Assembly: GCA_002411105.1 (NCBI GenBank)
Contig: DHQX01000018.1
Coordinates: 17,829 to 58,167 of the forward strand
Direction: 5' to 3'
Origin: Christensenella sp. UBA5327
GTDB lineage: Bacteria > Bacillota > Clostridia > Christensenellales > Aristaeellaceae
Length of the DNA: 40,339 nucleotides
This document shows positions 6,896-15,677 of the stretch, piece by piece. A program made the translations under genes and the position numbers. The first letter of the stretch is position 1. The number at the start of each line of letters is the position of its first letter. The notes beneath the pieces are model-generated. The model was not told where the DNA came from and searched no databases. It saw only the letters and a list, made by a program, of their open reading frames with translations.

Positions 6896-8371
6896 ATGAA
6901 ACTATCTCTGCTTGCAAAAGCGGCTGCGCCATATGTCATCAGCCTTTCAGAGGACCGCGAAGTCAGTGCGGTTTCCGCTGACAGCAGACTGAAGACCGAT
7001 GGCGGGCTGTTTTTTTGTATCAAGGGCGCGCGCACAGACGGGCATGAGCATGCGGGTGAGGCGGTCAAAAATGGCGCCGCCGCCCTGATGGTGACGGAGC
7101 TCCTGCCTGATATTCCGGTGCCCCAGATGCTGGTTTCTGACGGCAGGGCGGCCATGGCGCTGATCACACGGGCCTATTACGGCTTTGCGGATGAGAAAAT
7201 GAAGCTGGTGGGCATCACTGGCACCAAGGGCAAGACCACCACCAGCTACCTGGTGAAGGCTGTGCTGGAAAACGCCGGGTTCAAATGCGGTCTCATCGGC
7301 ACCACCGGCAACATGATTGGCGATCAGTGGACTGACAGCACCCTCACAACCCCGGATCCGATCGAGCTGCACCGGGCGCTGCGCATGATGGCTGACGCCG
7401 GGTGCGAGTATGTGGTGATGGAGGTCTCAGCCCACGCGCTGGCCATGCACCGCCTGGAAGGGCTGGTGTTTGAGGCGGGCTGCTTTACCAACCTGTCCCA
7501 GGATCATCTGGATTTTTTCCCCACCATGGATGAGTATTTTAAGGCCAAGCTCAGCTTTTTCACCTCCGGAAGCGTCAGGAACGCTGCTGTTTCCAGTGAC
7601 GACCCCTGGTCCAAGGGGCTGCTTGAGGCGCTGCTGATCCCGCGGATCACCTATGGCATTGCCGTCAACGCTGACATCTTCGCCCGGAACATCGATATCC
7701 ATGAGGATGGGGTGGCCTTCAGCCTGGTATTGTGGAACGACCGGCAGTACCCGGTGAGGCTGAGGCTGATGGGCATGTTCAACATTTATAATGCCCTGGC
7801 GGCTGCCGCTATCTGCCTGAGCCTGGGCGTGGCGCCTGAGGTGATCTGCCCGGCCCTTGAAAGCGTGGCTTCCGTCCCCGGGCGCGCAGAGCTGCTGGAC
7901 ACCCACACCGCGTACAAGGTGATCCTCGACTACTCCCACTCGCCCGACGCCATGGAGAATATCCTCAGCGCTGTCAAGGAGTTCACCCGGGGTCGGGTCA
8001 TCATCGTCTTTGGCTGCGGCGGCGATCGTGATCACGCCAAACGGCCCATCATGGGTGCTATCGCGGGAAGGATGGCGGATCTCTCCATCCTCACCAGCGA
8101 CAACCCCCGGAATGAGGACCCCATGGAGATCCTCCAGGCCATTGAGAAGGGCATCAAGCCCACCGGCGGCGCCTATGAGGTGATTGAGAACCGCCGGGAC
8201 GCCATCCGGCGCGCCATGCAGATCGCCAAGGAAGGTGATGTGGTGCTGCTGGCCGGCAAGGGGCACGAGACCTATCAGGAAATCCTGGGCATCAAACGGC
8301 CCTTCAATGAAAAGCAGATCGTCCAGGAGCTGCTCATCGCATTCAGCCAGGGGGGTGAGCACCATGCTTGA
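6896..8371 (+). CDS. murE: UDP-MurNAc-tripeptide synthetase MurE (meso-diaminopimelate type)
   Basis: Cytoplasmic Mur ligase of 491 residues that adds the third stem-peptide residue to UDP-MurNAc-L-Ala-D-Glu using ATP. Visible parts in order are the N-terminal UDP-binding domain, the P-loop GTKGKTTT (109-116), a central-domain lysine in FKAKLSFF (218) likely to be carbamylated, and DNPR (402-405) in the C-terminal domain. DNPR is the motif that recognises meso-diaminopimelate, so the wall is predicted to be of that type rather than L-lysine. AAGGGG lies before the ATG. The gene overlaps mraY by 8 bases. Confidence 0.96.
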   Translation: MKLSLLAKAAAPYVISLSEDREVSAVSADSRLKTDGGLFFCIKGARTDGHEHAGEAVKNGAAALMVTELLPDIPVPQMLVSDGRAAMALITRAYYGFADEKMKLVGITGTKGKTTTSYLVKAVLENAGFKCGLIGTTGNMIGDQWTDSTLTTPDPIELHRALRMMADAGCEYVVMEVSAHALAMHRLEGLVFEAGCFTNLSQDHLDFFPTMDEYFKAKLSFFTSGSVRNAAVSSDDPWSKGLLEALLIPRITYGIAVNADIFARNIDIHEDGVAFSLVLWNDRQYPVRLRLMGMFNIYNALAAAAICLSLGVAPEVICPALESVASVPGRAELLDTHTAYKVILDYSHSPDAMENILSAVKEFTRGRVIIVFGCGGDRDHAKRPIMGAIAGRMADLSILTSDNPRNEDPMEILQAIEKGIKPTGGAYEVIENRRDAIRRAMQIAKEGDVVLLAGKGHETYQEILGIKRPFNEKQIVQELLIAFSQGGEHHA

Positions 8372-9347
8372 GGCGCTTTGTGCGCTGTTGGCGCTTATCC
8401 TGGTGGCCCTCTTGATGCCGGGCTTTATCCGCTTTGTGAAAAGCCGCAACATGATTCAGCCGGGGTATGATCTGGGGCCGGATTCCTTCCGGAAGCAGGA
8501 AAAGCCGCCCAACATGGGCGGTTTGATTATCGCCCTGGCGGTGGTGGCGGCAGGCCTTCTGTTCACCCAGCTATCCCAGGGCACCGGGCATGCGCTGATG
8601 CTGTTTCTGCTGGCCCTGGGCGCTCTTTTTGTGGGCTTTGCGGATGACTACATCAAGAACATCAAGCAGGATCACGAAGGGCTCAAGCCCCGTTACAAGA
8701 TCATCGGTCAGGTGGCCATTGGCCTCATTTTCTCCGTTTTGTGCCTGAATACCGTAGGCACGGCCATCCACCTGCCCTTTTCCAATGACTATTTAGACCT
8801 TGGTCTGTTTTATCTGCCGCTGATGGTGCTTCTGATCGTGTTCATGACCAACTCCGCCAACCTCCAGGATGGGGTGGACGGCCTGCTCTCTAGCGTCTCC
8901 GCAGTGGGCGGCATCGCTTTCGGGGTGATTGCCATGCTCATTGACGGGGACTCCCTGGGGGATCCGGCGGTGTCCTACATCTGTTTTGCCCTCACCGGAG
9001 CCTGCATTGGGTTTCTGTTTTACAATCAGCCTCCGGCCAGGATTTACATGGGGGATACGGGCAGCATGTTTATCGGCGGCGTCTTTGTGGGCGCGGCGAT
9101 GCTCTTGCGGCTGCAGCTGTGGCTGATTCCCATCTGCTTCACCATGATCGCCTCCTCCCTGTCCGTTATCGCCCAGCGGCTGTATTTTAAGGCGACTAAG
9201 GGCAAACGTCTAATCCGCATGTCGCCTGTCCACCACCATTTTGAGATGGTGGGCTGGAGCGCTGTTAAAATCAACCAGCGCTATGTGATTCTCACCGTCG
9301 TTTTAAGCCTTGTGGCTATCCTGGCGGCACTACCCTTCCGCCCATAA
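8364..9347 (+). CDS. mraY: Phospho-MurNAc-pentapeptide translocase MraY
   Basis: Integral membrane enzyme of 327 residues that transfers phospho-MurNAc-pentapeptide to undecaprenyl phosphate, forming lipid I. About ten hydrophobic segments are visible. The catalytic motifs are FADDYIK (aspartate pair), NSANLQDGVDGL and the histidine cluster PVHHHFE near the C-terminus; QPPARIYMGDTGSMF is also typical. The start ATG 8364 has GGGGGTGAG just upstream and overlaps the murE stop, and it gives the normal N-terminus. murF usually lies between murE and mraY but is not present. Confidence 0.96.
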   Translation: MLEALCALLALILVALLMPGFIRFVKSRNMIQPGYDLGPDSFRKQEKPPNMGGLIIALAVVAAGLLFTQLSQGTGHALMLFLLALGALFVGFADDYIKNIKQDHEGLKPRYKIIGQVAIGLIFSVLCLNTVGTAIHLPFSNDYLDLGLFYLPLMVLLIVFMTNSANLQDGVDGLLSSVSAVGGIAFGVIAMLIDGDSLGDPAVSYICFALTGACIGFLFYNQPPARIYMGDTGSMFIGGVFVGAAMLLRLQLWLIPICFTMIASSLSVIAQRLYFKATKGKRLIRMSPVHHHFEMVGWSAVKINQRYVILTVVLSLVAILAALPFRP

Positions 9348-9371
9348 TCATTGCAGAAAGGCCTGGCACCA

Positions 9372-10751
9372 ATGCTTCAAGTCACCGGAAAAAAGGTCCT
9401 GGTCATCGGCGCCGCCCGCAGCGGCATCGCCGCAGTGAAGCTATTGGTGAAGCACGGCGCGCACGCCGTCTTGAACGATCTGAAGGCCGAGGATGCGCTG
9501 GGCGCAGCGCTGGACAGCCTGGCGGGCTCCCCGGTGGAACTGCGCCTGGGGGAGGGGCCTGAGGCGCTGCTGCCCGGGGCGGACCTCGTGGTGGTGAGCC
9601 CAGGGGTTCCGCTGACCGAAGGGCTGGTCAGCGCATGTGATGACCTTGGCCTTCCCCTCATCGGAGAGCTGGAGATGGCAGCCGCTTTGACGCAGCTTCC
9701 CATCATCGCTGTCACCGGCACCAACGGCAAGACCACCACGGTGTCCCTTTTGGGGGAGATGTTCAAACAGTCAGGCCGGGTGGCCCATGTGGCGGGGAAT
9801 ATCGGCTATCCCCTGAGCGCGGCGGTGCTAAGGGCAGAGGATGAGGACATCCTGATCGCCGAGGTCTCCAGTTTCCAGTTGGAGACGGTGCGGGATTTTC
9901 ATCCCCGGGCGGCAGCGCTGCTCAACATCACACCGGATCACCTGAACCGCCACGGCACCATGGACAACTACATCGCCCTGAAAGCCCGGGTGTTTGAAAA
10001 CCAGACGCCGGCAGACCTGGCGGTGTTGAACCTGGATGATTCCCTCACCCGGGATCTGGCCCCCGGAATCCCGGCGCAGCTGGCTTATGTCTCCACCACA
10101 CAAGAGGTGGAAAACGGCGCCATGCTGAGGGATGGGCAACTGATCCTTTGCCAGGAAGGGCGCGAGCGGGTGATTTGCAGCCAGCAGGATTTGAAGCTGC
10201 CTGGCATCCACAATGTGTATAACGCCCTCACAGCGCTGACTTTGGCCAGCTTCATGGCGGTGCCGCCCCAGGTGGCGGCCTACAGCATGCGGGTGTTTGA
10301 GGGTGTGGAACATCGGATCGAATTTGTGAGGGAACTTGACGGGATCAAGTACTTCAACGATTCCAAGGGCACCAACCCCGACGCCACCATCACGGCTATC
10401 CGGTCCATGCGCGCGCCTACGGTGATCATCCTGGGCGGTTTTGACAAGAAAACCGCCTTTGACCAGCTGGCCCTCAATGTCCGGGCAAATCCCTATATCA
10501 AAGAGGCGGTGCTCATGGGCCAGACCGCAGGCCAGATTGGGAAGGCGCTGGATGAGGCAGGGTTTACCTGCCACCGGCAGGCGGCGGATTTGAAGGAGGC
10601 GGTGCTGAAGGCAAAGCATCTGGCGCCCCCCGGGGGCAACGTGCTCTTTTCGCCCGCCTGCGCCTCCTTTGATCAGTTCAAGGACTATGAACAGCGCGGC
10701 CGGGTGTTCAAGCAGCTGGTGATGGCGCTGGACGCGCCGGAGGGTTCGTGA
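9372..10751 (+). CDS. murD: UDP-MurNAc-L-alanine:D-glutamate ligase MurD
   Basis: Cytoplasmic Mur ligase of 459 residues that adds D-glutamate to UDP-MurNAc-L-Ala. An N-terminal Rossmann-like UDP-binding domain (VLVIGAARSGIAA) is followed by the ATP P-loop GTNGKTTT and by the central-domain segment LNITPDHLNRHGTM. The C-terminal domain carries FNDSKGTNPDAT, characteristic of MurD. ATG 9372 is preferred over the upstream TTG 9351 because AGAAAGG lies 10 bases before it and the protein then begins like other MurD proteins. Its stop codon shares one base with the ftsQ ATG. Confidence 0.96.
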   Translation: MLQVTGKKVLVIGAARSGIAAVKLLVKHGAHAVLNDLKAEDALGAALDSLAGSPVELRLGEGPEALLPGADLVVVSPGVPLTEGLVSACDDLGLPLIGELEMAAALTQLPIIAVTGTNGKTTTVSLLGEMFKQSGRVAHVAGNIGYPLSAAVLRAEDEDILIAEVSSFQLETVRDFHPRAAALLNITPDHLNRHGTMDNYIALKARVFENQTPADLAVLNLDDSLTRDLAPGIPAQLAYVSTTQEVENGAMLRDGQLILCQEGRERVICSQQDLKLPGIHNVYNALTALTLASFMAVPPQVAAYSMRVFEGVEHRIEFVRELDGIKYFNDSKGTNPDATITAIRSMRAPTVIILGGFDKKTAFDQLALNVRANPYIKEAVLMGQTAGQIGKALDEAGFTCHRQAADLKEAVLKAKHLAPPGGNVLFSPACASFDQFKDYEQRGRVFKQLVMALDAPEGS

Positions 10752-11611
10752 TGCAGCCCCCGGCCCGCCCGCCTGAGCGGCGCCACGCACAGCCCGCACC
10801 GCCTGAGCCGGCCTATCAGGAGGAGCTTTGGCAGCAGGACCCCTATGCGGAGGAGATGCCGCCCCCGCCGCCTGATCCCGGCAGACGGACGCTGAAGATC
10901 GCGGCGGTGCTGCTGGCTTTGGTGGCGGCGCTGTTTATTCTGCGCTTTTATGTGTTTACCATCAGCCATGTGCGCGTAGTGGGCACCCGTTCCATTCCCT
11001 GGGAGGAGGTGGCCCGCGCCGCCGGGCTTGACCGCAGGCTGCTGTACTTTACCCTCAAGGAGCAGGAGATTGAGGCGGGCGTCAATGCCAACCGCTACCT
11101 GGCCTATGAAGGGATGGAGAAGGTGTTCCCCAACACGCTGATCCTCTACGTCAGGGAGCGGGTGCCCAGCGCCTTTTTCACCCACCTGGGCGTGGGCTTT
11201 GTGATGGCGGATGACGGAATGATCCTGGAAAAAACCCGGGATCTGCGCCTGCGCCAGGGGCTGATTGAGGTGTCCGGGCTGACGGTGTGGGGACAGCTGG
11301 AAAGCGGTATGTTTCCAACCGGCGGCAAGCCCGGGCAGTTGGAGGCCCTGGTGGCCCTGATCGGTGAGATCATGGCCCAGGGCTATGCCTCCCAGGTGCG
11401 GGACGTGAACGTATCCGATGAAACCAGCCTGGTGATGACCACCACCGACGGCTACACGGTACACCTGGGCAACATGGAGAATCTGCACGCCAAAATAGGC
11501 ACTGTGCGCGCGGTGATTGAGGAGCTCAAGCGGCGCAATCTGGCAGGCGGCGTGCTGGAGGCATCCATTCCCGGGGAGGCCACCTACCGCGCCGCTGAGG
11601 GCATCATCTGA
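10751..11611 (+). CDS. ftsQ: Cell division protein FtsQ/DivIB
   Basis: Bitopic division protein of 286 residues. A proline-rich cytoplasmic tail of about 50 residues with many Pro, Glu and Arg precedes one membrane segment (about 53-72). An outer POTRA domain follows, starting ISHVRVVGTRSIPWEEVARAAGL, and then a beta-rich domain. This layout is that of DivIB, which scaffolds FtsL and the septal synthase. The start ATG overlaps the murD stop by one base (TGATG) with GGAGGG just upstream; a GTG one codon earlier is possible. The stop codon lies within a hairpin at 11600-11633. Confidence 0.9.
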   Translation: MQPPARPPERRHAQPAPPEPAYQEELWQQDPYAEEMPPPPPDPGRRTLKIAAVLLALVAALFILRFYVFTISHVRVVGTRSIPWEEVARAAGLDRRLLYFTLKEQEIEAGVNANRYLAYEGMEKVFPNTLILYVRERVPSAFFTHLGVGFVMADDGMILEKTRDLRLRQGLIEVSGLTVWGQLESGMFPTGGKPGQLEALVALIGEIMAQGYASQVRDVNVSDETSLVMTTTDGYTVHLGNMENLHAKIGTVRAVIEELKRRNLAGGVLEASIPGEATYRAAEGII

Positions 11612-11633
11612 GGCGTCTTTCGCCTCTGATGCC
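11600..11633 (+). other. Hairpin spanning the ftsQ stop codon
   Basis: GGCATCA (11600-11606) and GAGGCG (11610-11615) pair with CGCCTC (11621-11626) and TGATGCC (11627-11633), giving a 13-bp stem with a 3-base bulge and loop TCTTT. Only GTTTCGCTT follows, so it is at best a weak terminator; it may stabilise the 3' end or attenuate read-through into ftsA. Confidence 0.5.
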
Positions 11634-11650
11634 GTTTCGCTTGAAAAGGC

Positions 11651-11679
11651 TTGCCAAGTTATCACAAAAAGGTTACAAT
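11651..11679 (+). promoter_or_regulatory. Promoter of ftsA-ftsZ
   Basis: TTGCCA at 11651-11656, 17 bp, TACAAT at 11674-11679; each box matches the sigma-A consensus at five of six positions. It gives a leader of about 80 bases before ftsA and lets ftsAZ be expressed apart from the upstream mur genes. Confidence 0.75.
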
Positions 11680-11767
11680 GAGTTATCCTGACTGTGTATT
11701 ATGTGCGTTTTGTGCTTTTGCATGGGCGCCGCCGGTTAAAAACGCCGAGAAATGGGGATGAATTGCG

Positions 11768-12946
11768 ATGAGGAGCACTATCAGCGTCATTGATTTTGGT
11801 ACCAGCAAAATCGTTGCACTGATTGCGGAGGTGAGCGGCAGGCAGCGCTGTGACATCATAGGCGCCGGCACCGCCGCCTATGACGGCTTTGCCAACGCGC
11901 GCTGGAACAACGCCGCCCTGGTCAACGAAGCTATCAGCTCTGCCATCGCAAGCGCGGAGGAGCAGGGTAGAAGCTCTGTAAAAAACGTGTATGCGGGTGT
12001 CCCTGGCCAGTTTTCCAAGGTCTATTCCTTTGAGGTGAAGGTGGATCTCCAGGGGGCGGATCCCCGGGTCTCCGCCCGTGACATCGAAACCTTGTTTTCC
12101 CTGGCCGATGAGCAGGTGTCCGGCATCCCCGGCACCCCCATTCACCGCAGCCCCGCCTGGTTTGTGGTGGACGACGGGAAAAAGACCCTGGAGCCTTTGA
12201 ACCAGCACGGCAACGAGCTTCGCGCGCTGATCTCCTACGTCATCGCCGACCGCTTCTTCATCGAGGACATCACCCAGCGGCTGCTGGCCATCGGCAAAAC
12301 CGCCGCCGGTTTCTTTTCCACCCCCATGGGGGAAGCTATGCTCTATATCTCTGAGACCGACCGGGACCGTACCGCGGTTCTGATTGACATCGGCTACCTG
12401 AACACCGAGGTGATCGCGGTGGAGGGGGACGCCATCATCTTCCACAAGGTGCTCCCGCTGGGCGGTGGGCATATTTCGGCGGATCTGGCCTATGGGCTGG
12501 AGATCCCGCTGGACCAGGCGGAGCAGGTGAAGCGGGGATATGAGTTTGGCCTTGGCAGCACGAAAAACAGCTTTGATGTGCTGCTTTCAAACGGCACCAC
12601 CCAGACCTTTACCCGGGAGAAGGTGGCGACCATTCTTGAACCCCGGGTTGACGAGATCTGCGAGGCCATTGTCAAATCCATCAAGGATTCTGGCGTCAGG
12701 CTTGGCAACTGGTCCCCGGTTTATCTCACCGGCGGCGGCCTTGCCATCAACAAGGGCGGGCGCGAATACCTGTCAGAAAAGATGGAGCGCCCGGTGCGGG
12801 AGCTGCCGCGCAAGGCGGTGAAGCTCTCCAGCGCCATTTACTCCAGCTCTCTGGGGCTGCTGGATTTGATCATCGACACCAGAAACACTGCCACTGAGTC
12901 TCAGTCTGGCATCCGCGGATTTTTCCGCGGGCTGCTGAGCGTCTAA
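11768..12946 (+). CDS. ftsA: Cell division protein FtsA
   Basis: Actin-fold ATPase of 392 residues that anchors FtsZ to the membrane. The N-terminal phosphate-1 motif reads VIDFGTSKIVALIAEV. The SHS2-type 1C subdomain follows (around 80-160). The phosphate-2 region AVLIDIGYLNTEVIAV and the adenosine motif YLTGGGLAI come later. The C-terminus, GIRGFFRGLLSV, is a classic amphipathic membrane-targeting helix. ftsZ begins 23 bases downstream. The gene has its own promoter at 11651. Confidence 0.95.
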   Translation: MRSTISVIDFGTSKIVALIAEVSGRQRCDIIGAGTAAYDGFANARWNNAALVNEAISSAIASAEEQGRSSVKNVYAGVPGQFSKVYSFEVKVDLQGADPRVSARDIETLFSLADEQVSGIPGTPIHRSPAWFVVDDGKKTLEPLNQHGNELRALISYVIADRFFIEDITQRLLAIGKTAAGFFSTPMGEAMLYISETDRDRTAVLIDIGYLNTEVIAVEGDAIIFHKVLPLGGGHISADLAYGLEIPLDQAEQVKRGYEFGLGSTKNSFDVLLSNGTTQTFTREKVATILEPRVDEICEAIVKSIKDSGVRLGNWSPVYLTGGGLAINKGGREYLSEKMERPVRELPRKAVKLSSAIYSSSLGLLDLIIDTRNTATESQSGIRGFFRGLLSV

Positions 12947-12955
12947 TTTATTTGT

Positions 12956-12969
12956 GAGGAGGACCTCCC
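12956..12969 (+). promoter_or_regulatory. Self-complementary ribosome site of ftsZ
   Basis: The Shine-Dalgarno GAGGAGG is followed directly by ACCTCC before the ATG at 12970. GAGG (12956-12959) can pair with CCTC (12964-12967) around AGGA, so the site could fold on itself. The anti-SD-like CCTCC between ribosome site and start is unusual. Confidence 0.45.
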
Positions 12970-14340
12970 ATGCTTGTACTCCAGGTTGAGCCTGAACAGC
13001 AGACATCTTTCGCGTCCATTAAAGTTGTGGGCTGCGGCGGCGGCGGTGCCAACGCCGTCAACCGCATGATTGAAGCCGGCCTGAAAGGGGTGGAGTTCAT
13101 CGCTGTGAACACCGACCGCCAGGCCCTCAACGCCTCCAAGGCCGACACCAAAATCCAGATCGGCGAGAAGCTTACCAAGGGGCTGGGCGCAGGGGCTGTG
13201 CCGGAGATCGGCAAGCGCGCGGCGGAGGAGAGCCGGGAGGAGATCGCCCAGCACTTAAAGGGCGCTGACCTGGTCTTTGTCACCGCCGGCATGGGTGGGG
13301 GCACGGGCACGGGTGCCGCGCCCATCGTGGCCGACATCGCCCGGGAGATGAACTGCCTGACCATCGCGGTGGTCACCAAGCCCTTCCAGTTTGAGGGCAA
13401 GCAGCGCATGCGCAACGCCGAGACCGGCGTGAACGAGCTCAAGCAGTTTGTGGACACCCTGGTCGTAATCCCCAATGATAGGCTGCTGGAAGTGGTCAGC
13501 CGCGGCACCTCCATGGTGGAGGCCTTCCGCGTGGCCGATGATGTGCTGCGCCAGGGCATCCAGGGCATTTCCGACCTGATCGCGCTGCCGGCGCTGATCA
13601 ACCTGGACTTTGCTGACGTGAAGACCGTCATGGAATCCGGCGGCATGGCCCACATCGGCATCGGCGTTGGCAAGGGCGAGAACCGCATGGTGGAGGCCGC
13701 GAAAAATGCCGTGGCAAGCCCGCTGCTTGAGACCAAGATCGATGGCGCCCGGGCGGTGCTCATCAACATCACCGGCAACGAGGAAATGGGCATCGTTGAC
13801 ATCAACGAGGCGGCCAAGCTCATCCAGGAATCCGCTGACTCTGACGCCAACATCATCTTTGGCGCCGGCATTGACAACGACCTGAAGGACGAAGTGCGCA
13901 TCACCGTGATCGCCACCGGCTTTGAGAAAAACGCTTTCCCCACCCGGGAGCAGAAGAAAAAGCCCTACCGCACCTCCACGCCCTATGGCATGGCCACTGC
14001 CGCCATCAACCCCTATGAGAACAGGCCGGCCGTGCCCAAGCCCGATATGCCCAGCTTTGAAGCGCCCCAGGTGGCCAACATCTACGAGCAGGACACCAGC
14101 GCCTTCTTCCCCACAGGCTCGCGCCCGGTGGTGACCAATGTGCCGCCGCCCGCCATGCCTCAGCAGCAGATGGCCCCCAGCTACCAGCCGGGGCAGGGGT
14201 ATTCCTTTGGCCAGCAGCCCATGCAGCAGCCTCAGGGAGCGCCCAGCCCCTACCAGCCACCCATCCAGCAGCCGCAGCAGCCTCAGATGGCGGAGAAGGA
14301 TGACCTGGGCGTGCCTGCCTATCTGCGCAGGAAAAAGTAA
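12970..14340 (+). CDS. ftsZ: Cell division GTPase FtsZ
   Basis: Tubulin homologue of 456 residues that forms the division ring. The GTP-binding signature GGGTGTG is at 109-115. The T7 synergy loop NLDFADV is at about 211-217, supplying the catalytic aspartates. The core ends near residue 320 and is followed by a long linker rich in Pro, Gln and Met, about 110 residues, which is longer than the common 50-residue linker. The C-terminal peptide DDLGVPAYLRRKK is the usual docking site for FtsA and other partners. A glycine riboswitch starts 15 bases after the stop. Confidence 0.98.
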   Translation: MLVLQVEPEQQTSFASIKVVGCGGGGANAVNRMIEAGLKGVEFIAVNTDRQALNASKADTKIQIGEKLTKGLGAGAVPEIGKRAAEESREEIAQHLKGADLVFVTAGMGGGTGTGAAPIVADIAREMNCLTIAVVTKPFQFEGKQRMRNAETGVNELKQFVDTLVVIPNDRLLEVVSRGTSMVEAFRVADDVLRQGIQGISDLIALPALINLDFADVKTVMESGGMAHIGIGVGKGENRMVEAAKNAVASPLLETKIDGARAVLINITGNEEMGIVDINEAAKLIQESADSDANIIFGAGIDNDLKDEVRITVIATGFEKNAFPTREQKKKPYRTSTPYGMATAAINPYENRPAVPKPDMPSFEAPQVANIYEQDTSAFFPTGSRPVVTNVPPPAMPQQQMAPSYQPGQGYSFGQQPMQQPQGAPSPYQPPIQQPQQPQMAEKDDLGVPAYLRRKK

Positions 14341-14355
14341 ATATTTCGGATGACC

Positions 14356-14502
14356 AATCCGGGAGAGACCGCCAGGGGCGGCGCCGAAGGGGATGCGAGA
14401 ACTCTCAGGCAAACAGACCGGGTTGTGACGAGACTCTGGAAAGCGTTAAGCACCAAAGAAGCAACTCCTGCGCGGAGGAAACTTTGAGGTCAAAAGACAG
14501 AG
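14356..14502 (+). ncRNA. Tandem glycine riboswitch (gcvT RNA)
   Basis: Two glycine aptamers lie in series before gcvT. Aptamer I is closed by P1 14356-14362/14418-14424 and contains GCCGAAGGGG and CTCTCAGGCAAA, both diagnostic. Aptamer II is closed by P1 CTCTG (14434-14438)/CAGAG (14498-14502) and contains CACCAAAGAAGCAAC, a P3 hairpin around 14465-14478 and TTTGAGGTCAAAAGACAGAG. Members of this class bind glycine, usually turning on glycine cleavage genes. The 3' strand of the aptamer II P1 overlaps the hairpin at 14499-14525, giving an obvious switch. No promoter fits between the ftsZ stop and aptamer I. Confidence 0.93.
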
Positions 14503-14525
14503 GCACGCAAAATCTGCGTGCCTCT
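14499..14525 (+). terminator. Expression-platform hairpin of the glycine riboswitch
   Basis: A perfect 11-bp stem, 14499-14509 with 14515-14525, loop AAATC. Its first four bases are also the 3' side of aptamer II P1, so ligand binding would oppose it. Only TTATAG follows instead of a T-run, so termination would be weak. The AAGGAGG of gcvT (14540-14546) is outside the stem. Confidence 0.55.
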
Positions 14526-14550
14526 TATAGCAAGCACATAAGGAGGTCTT

Positions 14551-15645
14551 ATGGAAAAGAAAACACCGTTGTATGACCTGCATCTGGCGCTAAAAGGGCG
14601 GATGGTGCCGTTTGCCGGCTACCTGCTGCCCGTGCAGTATGAGACAGGCGTTATCGCCGAGCATAAGGCGGTGCGGGAAGCCTGCGGGCTGTTTGATGTG
14701 TCCCATATGGGGGAGCTGCGCATTTCAGGCCCTGATGCGCTTGAAAACATCAACCTGCTGCTAACCAATGACTTCACTGATCTTCAGACCGGGCGTGTGC
14801 GCTACAGCCCCATGTGCAACGCCTCCGGCGGCATTGTGGACGACCTGATCGTCTACAAATTCGCTGATGACGATTATCTGCTGGTGGTGAACGCCGCCAA
14901 CAAGGACAAGGATGCCGCCTGGATCAAGACCCATCTTCAGGGGGACTGCCAGCTGACAGACCAGTCAGACCAATATGCCCAGCTGGCGCTCCAGGGGCCC
15001 AGGTCAAAGGAGATCCTGGCCAAAGTGGCGGATGCCGAGGGCTTCCCCACAAAATACTACAGCTTTGTGCCGGAGCTTCTGGTGGCGGGCGTCCCCTGCC
15101 TGGCGTCCCGCACGGGATACACGGGCGAATTTGGGTATGAACTATATTGCGCCCCCGATAAAGCAGTGCAGCTGGCTGAAGCGCTGCTTGAAGCCGGACG
15201 TGACCTGGGGCTGATCCCCTGCGGCCTGGGCGCCCGGGACACCCTGCGGCTGGAGGCGGGCATGCCGCTGTATGGGCATGAGATGAGCGATGAGATCACG
15301 CCGCTGGAAGCCGGTCTGGACTTTTTCGTGCGCATGGACAAGGCGGACTTCATCGGCAAAACCGCCCTGGAACAAAAGGGTGAGCCGGCGCTGACCCGGG
15401 TGGGGCTGATGCTCCTTGACCGGGGGATTGCCCGGGAGGGCAGCGACGTGTATGTTGATGACAACAAGATTGGCCAGACCACCAGCGGCACCCTGGTGCC
15501 ATACCTGAACAAGGCGGTGGCCATGGCCCGGGTTGACAAGAACCATGCACAGCCGGGCACCCGGGTGGTGATCGATGTCAGGGGCCGGAAGCTCCAGGCT
15601 GAGGTGGTGCCGATGCCCTTTTATCAGCGTCCCAAAGGCAAGTAA
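14551..15645 (+). CDS. gcvT: Aminomethyltransferase, glycine cleavage T protein
   Basis: Folate-dependent T protein of 364 residues. It releases ammonia from the aminomethyl group held on lipoyl-GcvH and forms 5,10-methylene-tetrahydrofolate. The catalytic aspartate region GGIVDDLIVY is present near residue 96, the family motif GYTGEFGYELY near 190, and the C-terminal barrel GLMLLDRGIAREG follows. AAGGAGG lies 4 bases before the ATG. It is first in the gcvT-gcvH-gcvPA-gcvPB operon under the glycine riboswitch. Confidence 0.97.
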   Translation: MEKKTPLYDLHLALKGRMVPFAGYLLPVQYETGVIAEHKAVREACGLFDVSHMGELRISGPDALENINLLLTNDFTDLQTGRVRYSPMCNASGGIVDDLIVYKFADDDYLLVVNAANKDKDAAWIKTHLQGDCQLTDQSDQYAQLALQGPRSKEILAKVADAEGFPTKYYSFVPELLVAGVPCLASRTGYTGEFGYELYCAPDKAVQLAEALLEAGRDLGLIPCGLGARDTLRLEAGMPLYGHEMSDEITPLEAGLDFFVRMDKADFIGKTALEQKGEPALTRVGLMLLDRGIAREGSDVYVDDNKIGQTTSGTLVPYLNKAVAMARVDKNHAQPGTRVVIDVRGRKLQAEVVPMPFYQRPKGK

Positions 15646-15677
15646 AAGCTATTATTGGATATGAAGGAGGAAAAGCC

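Noticed and set aside
12948..14412. Long minus-strand open frames opposite ftsZ
   Set aside because: They are shadows of a highly biased coding sequence; ftsZ is unmistakable on the plus strand.
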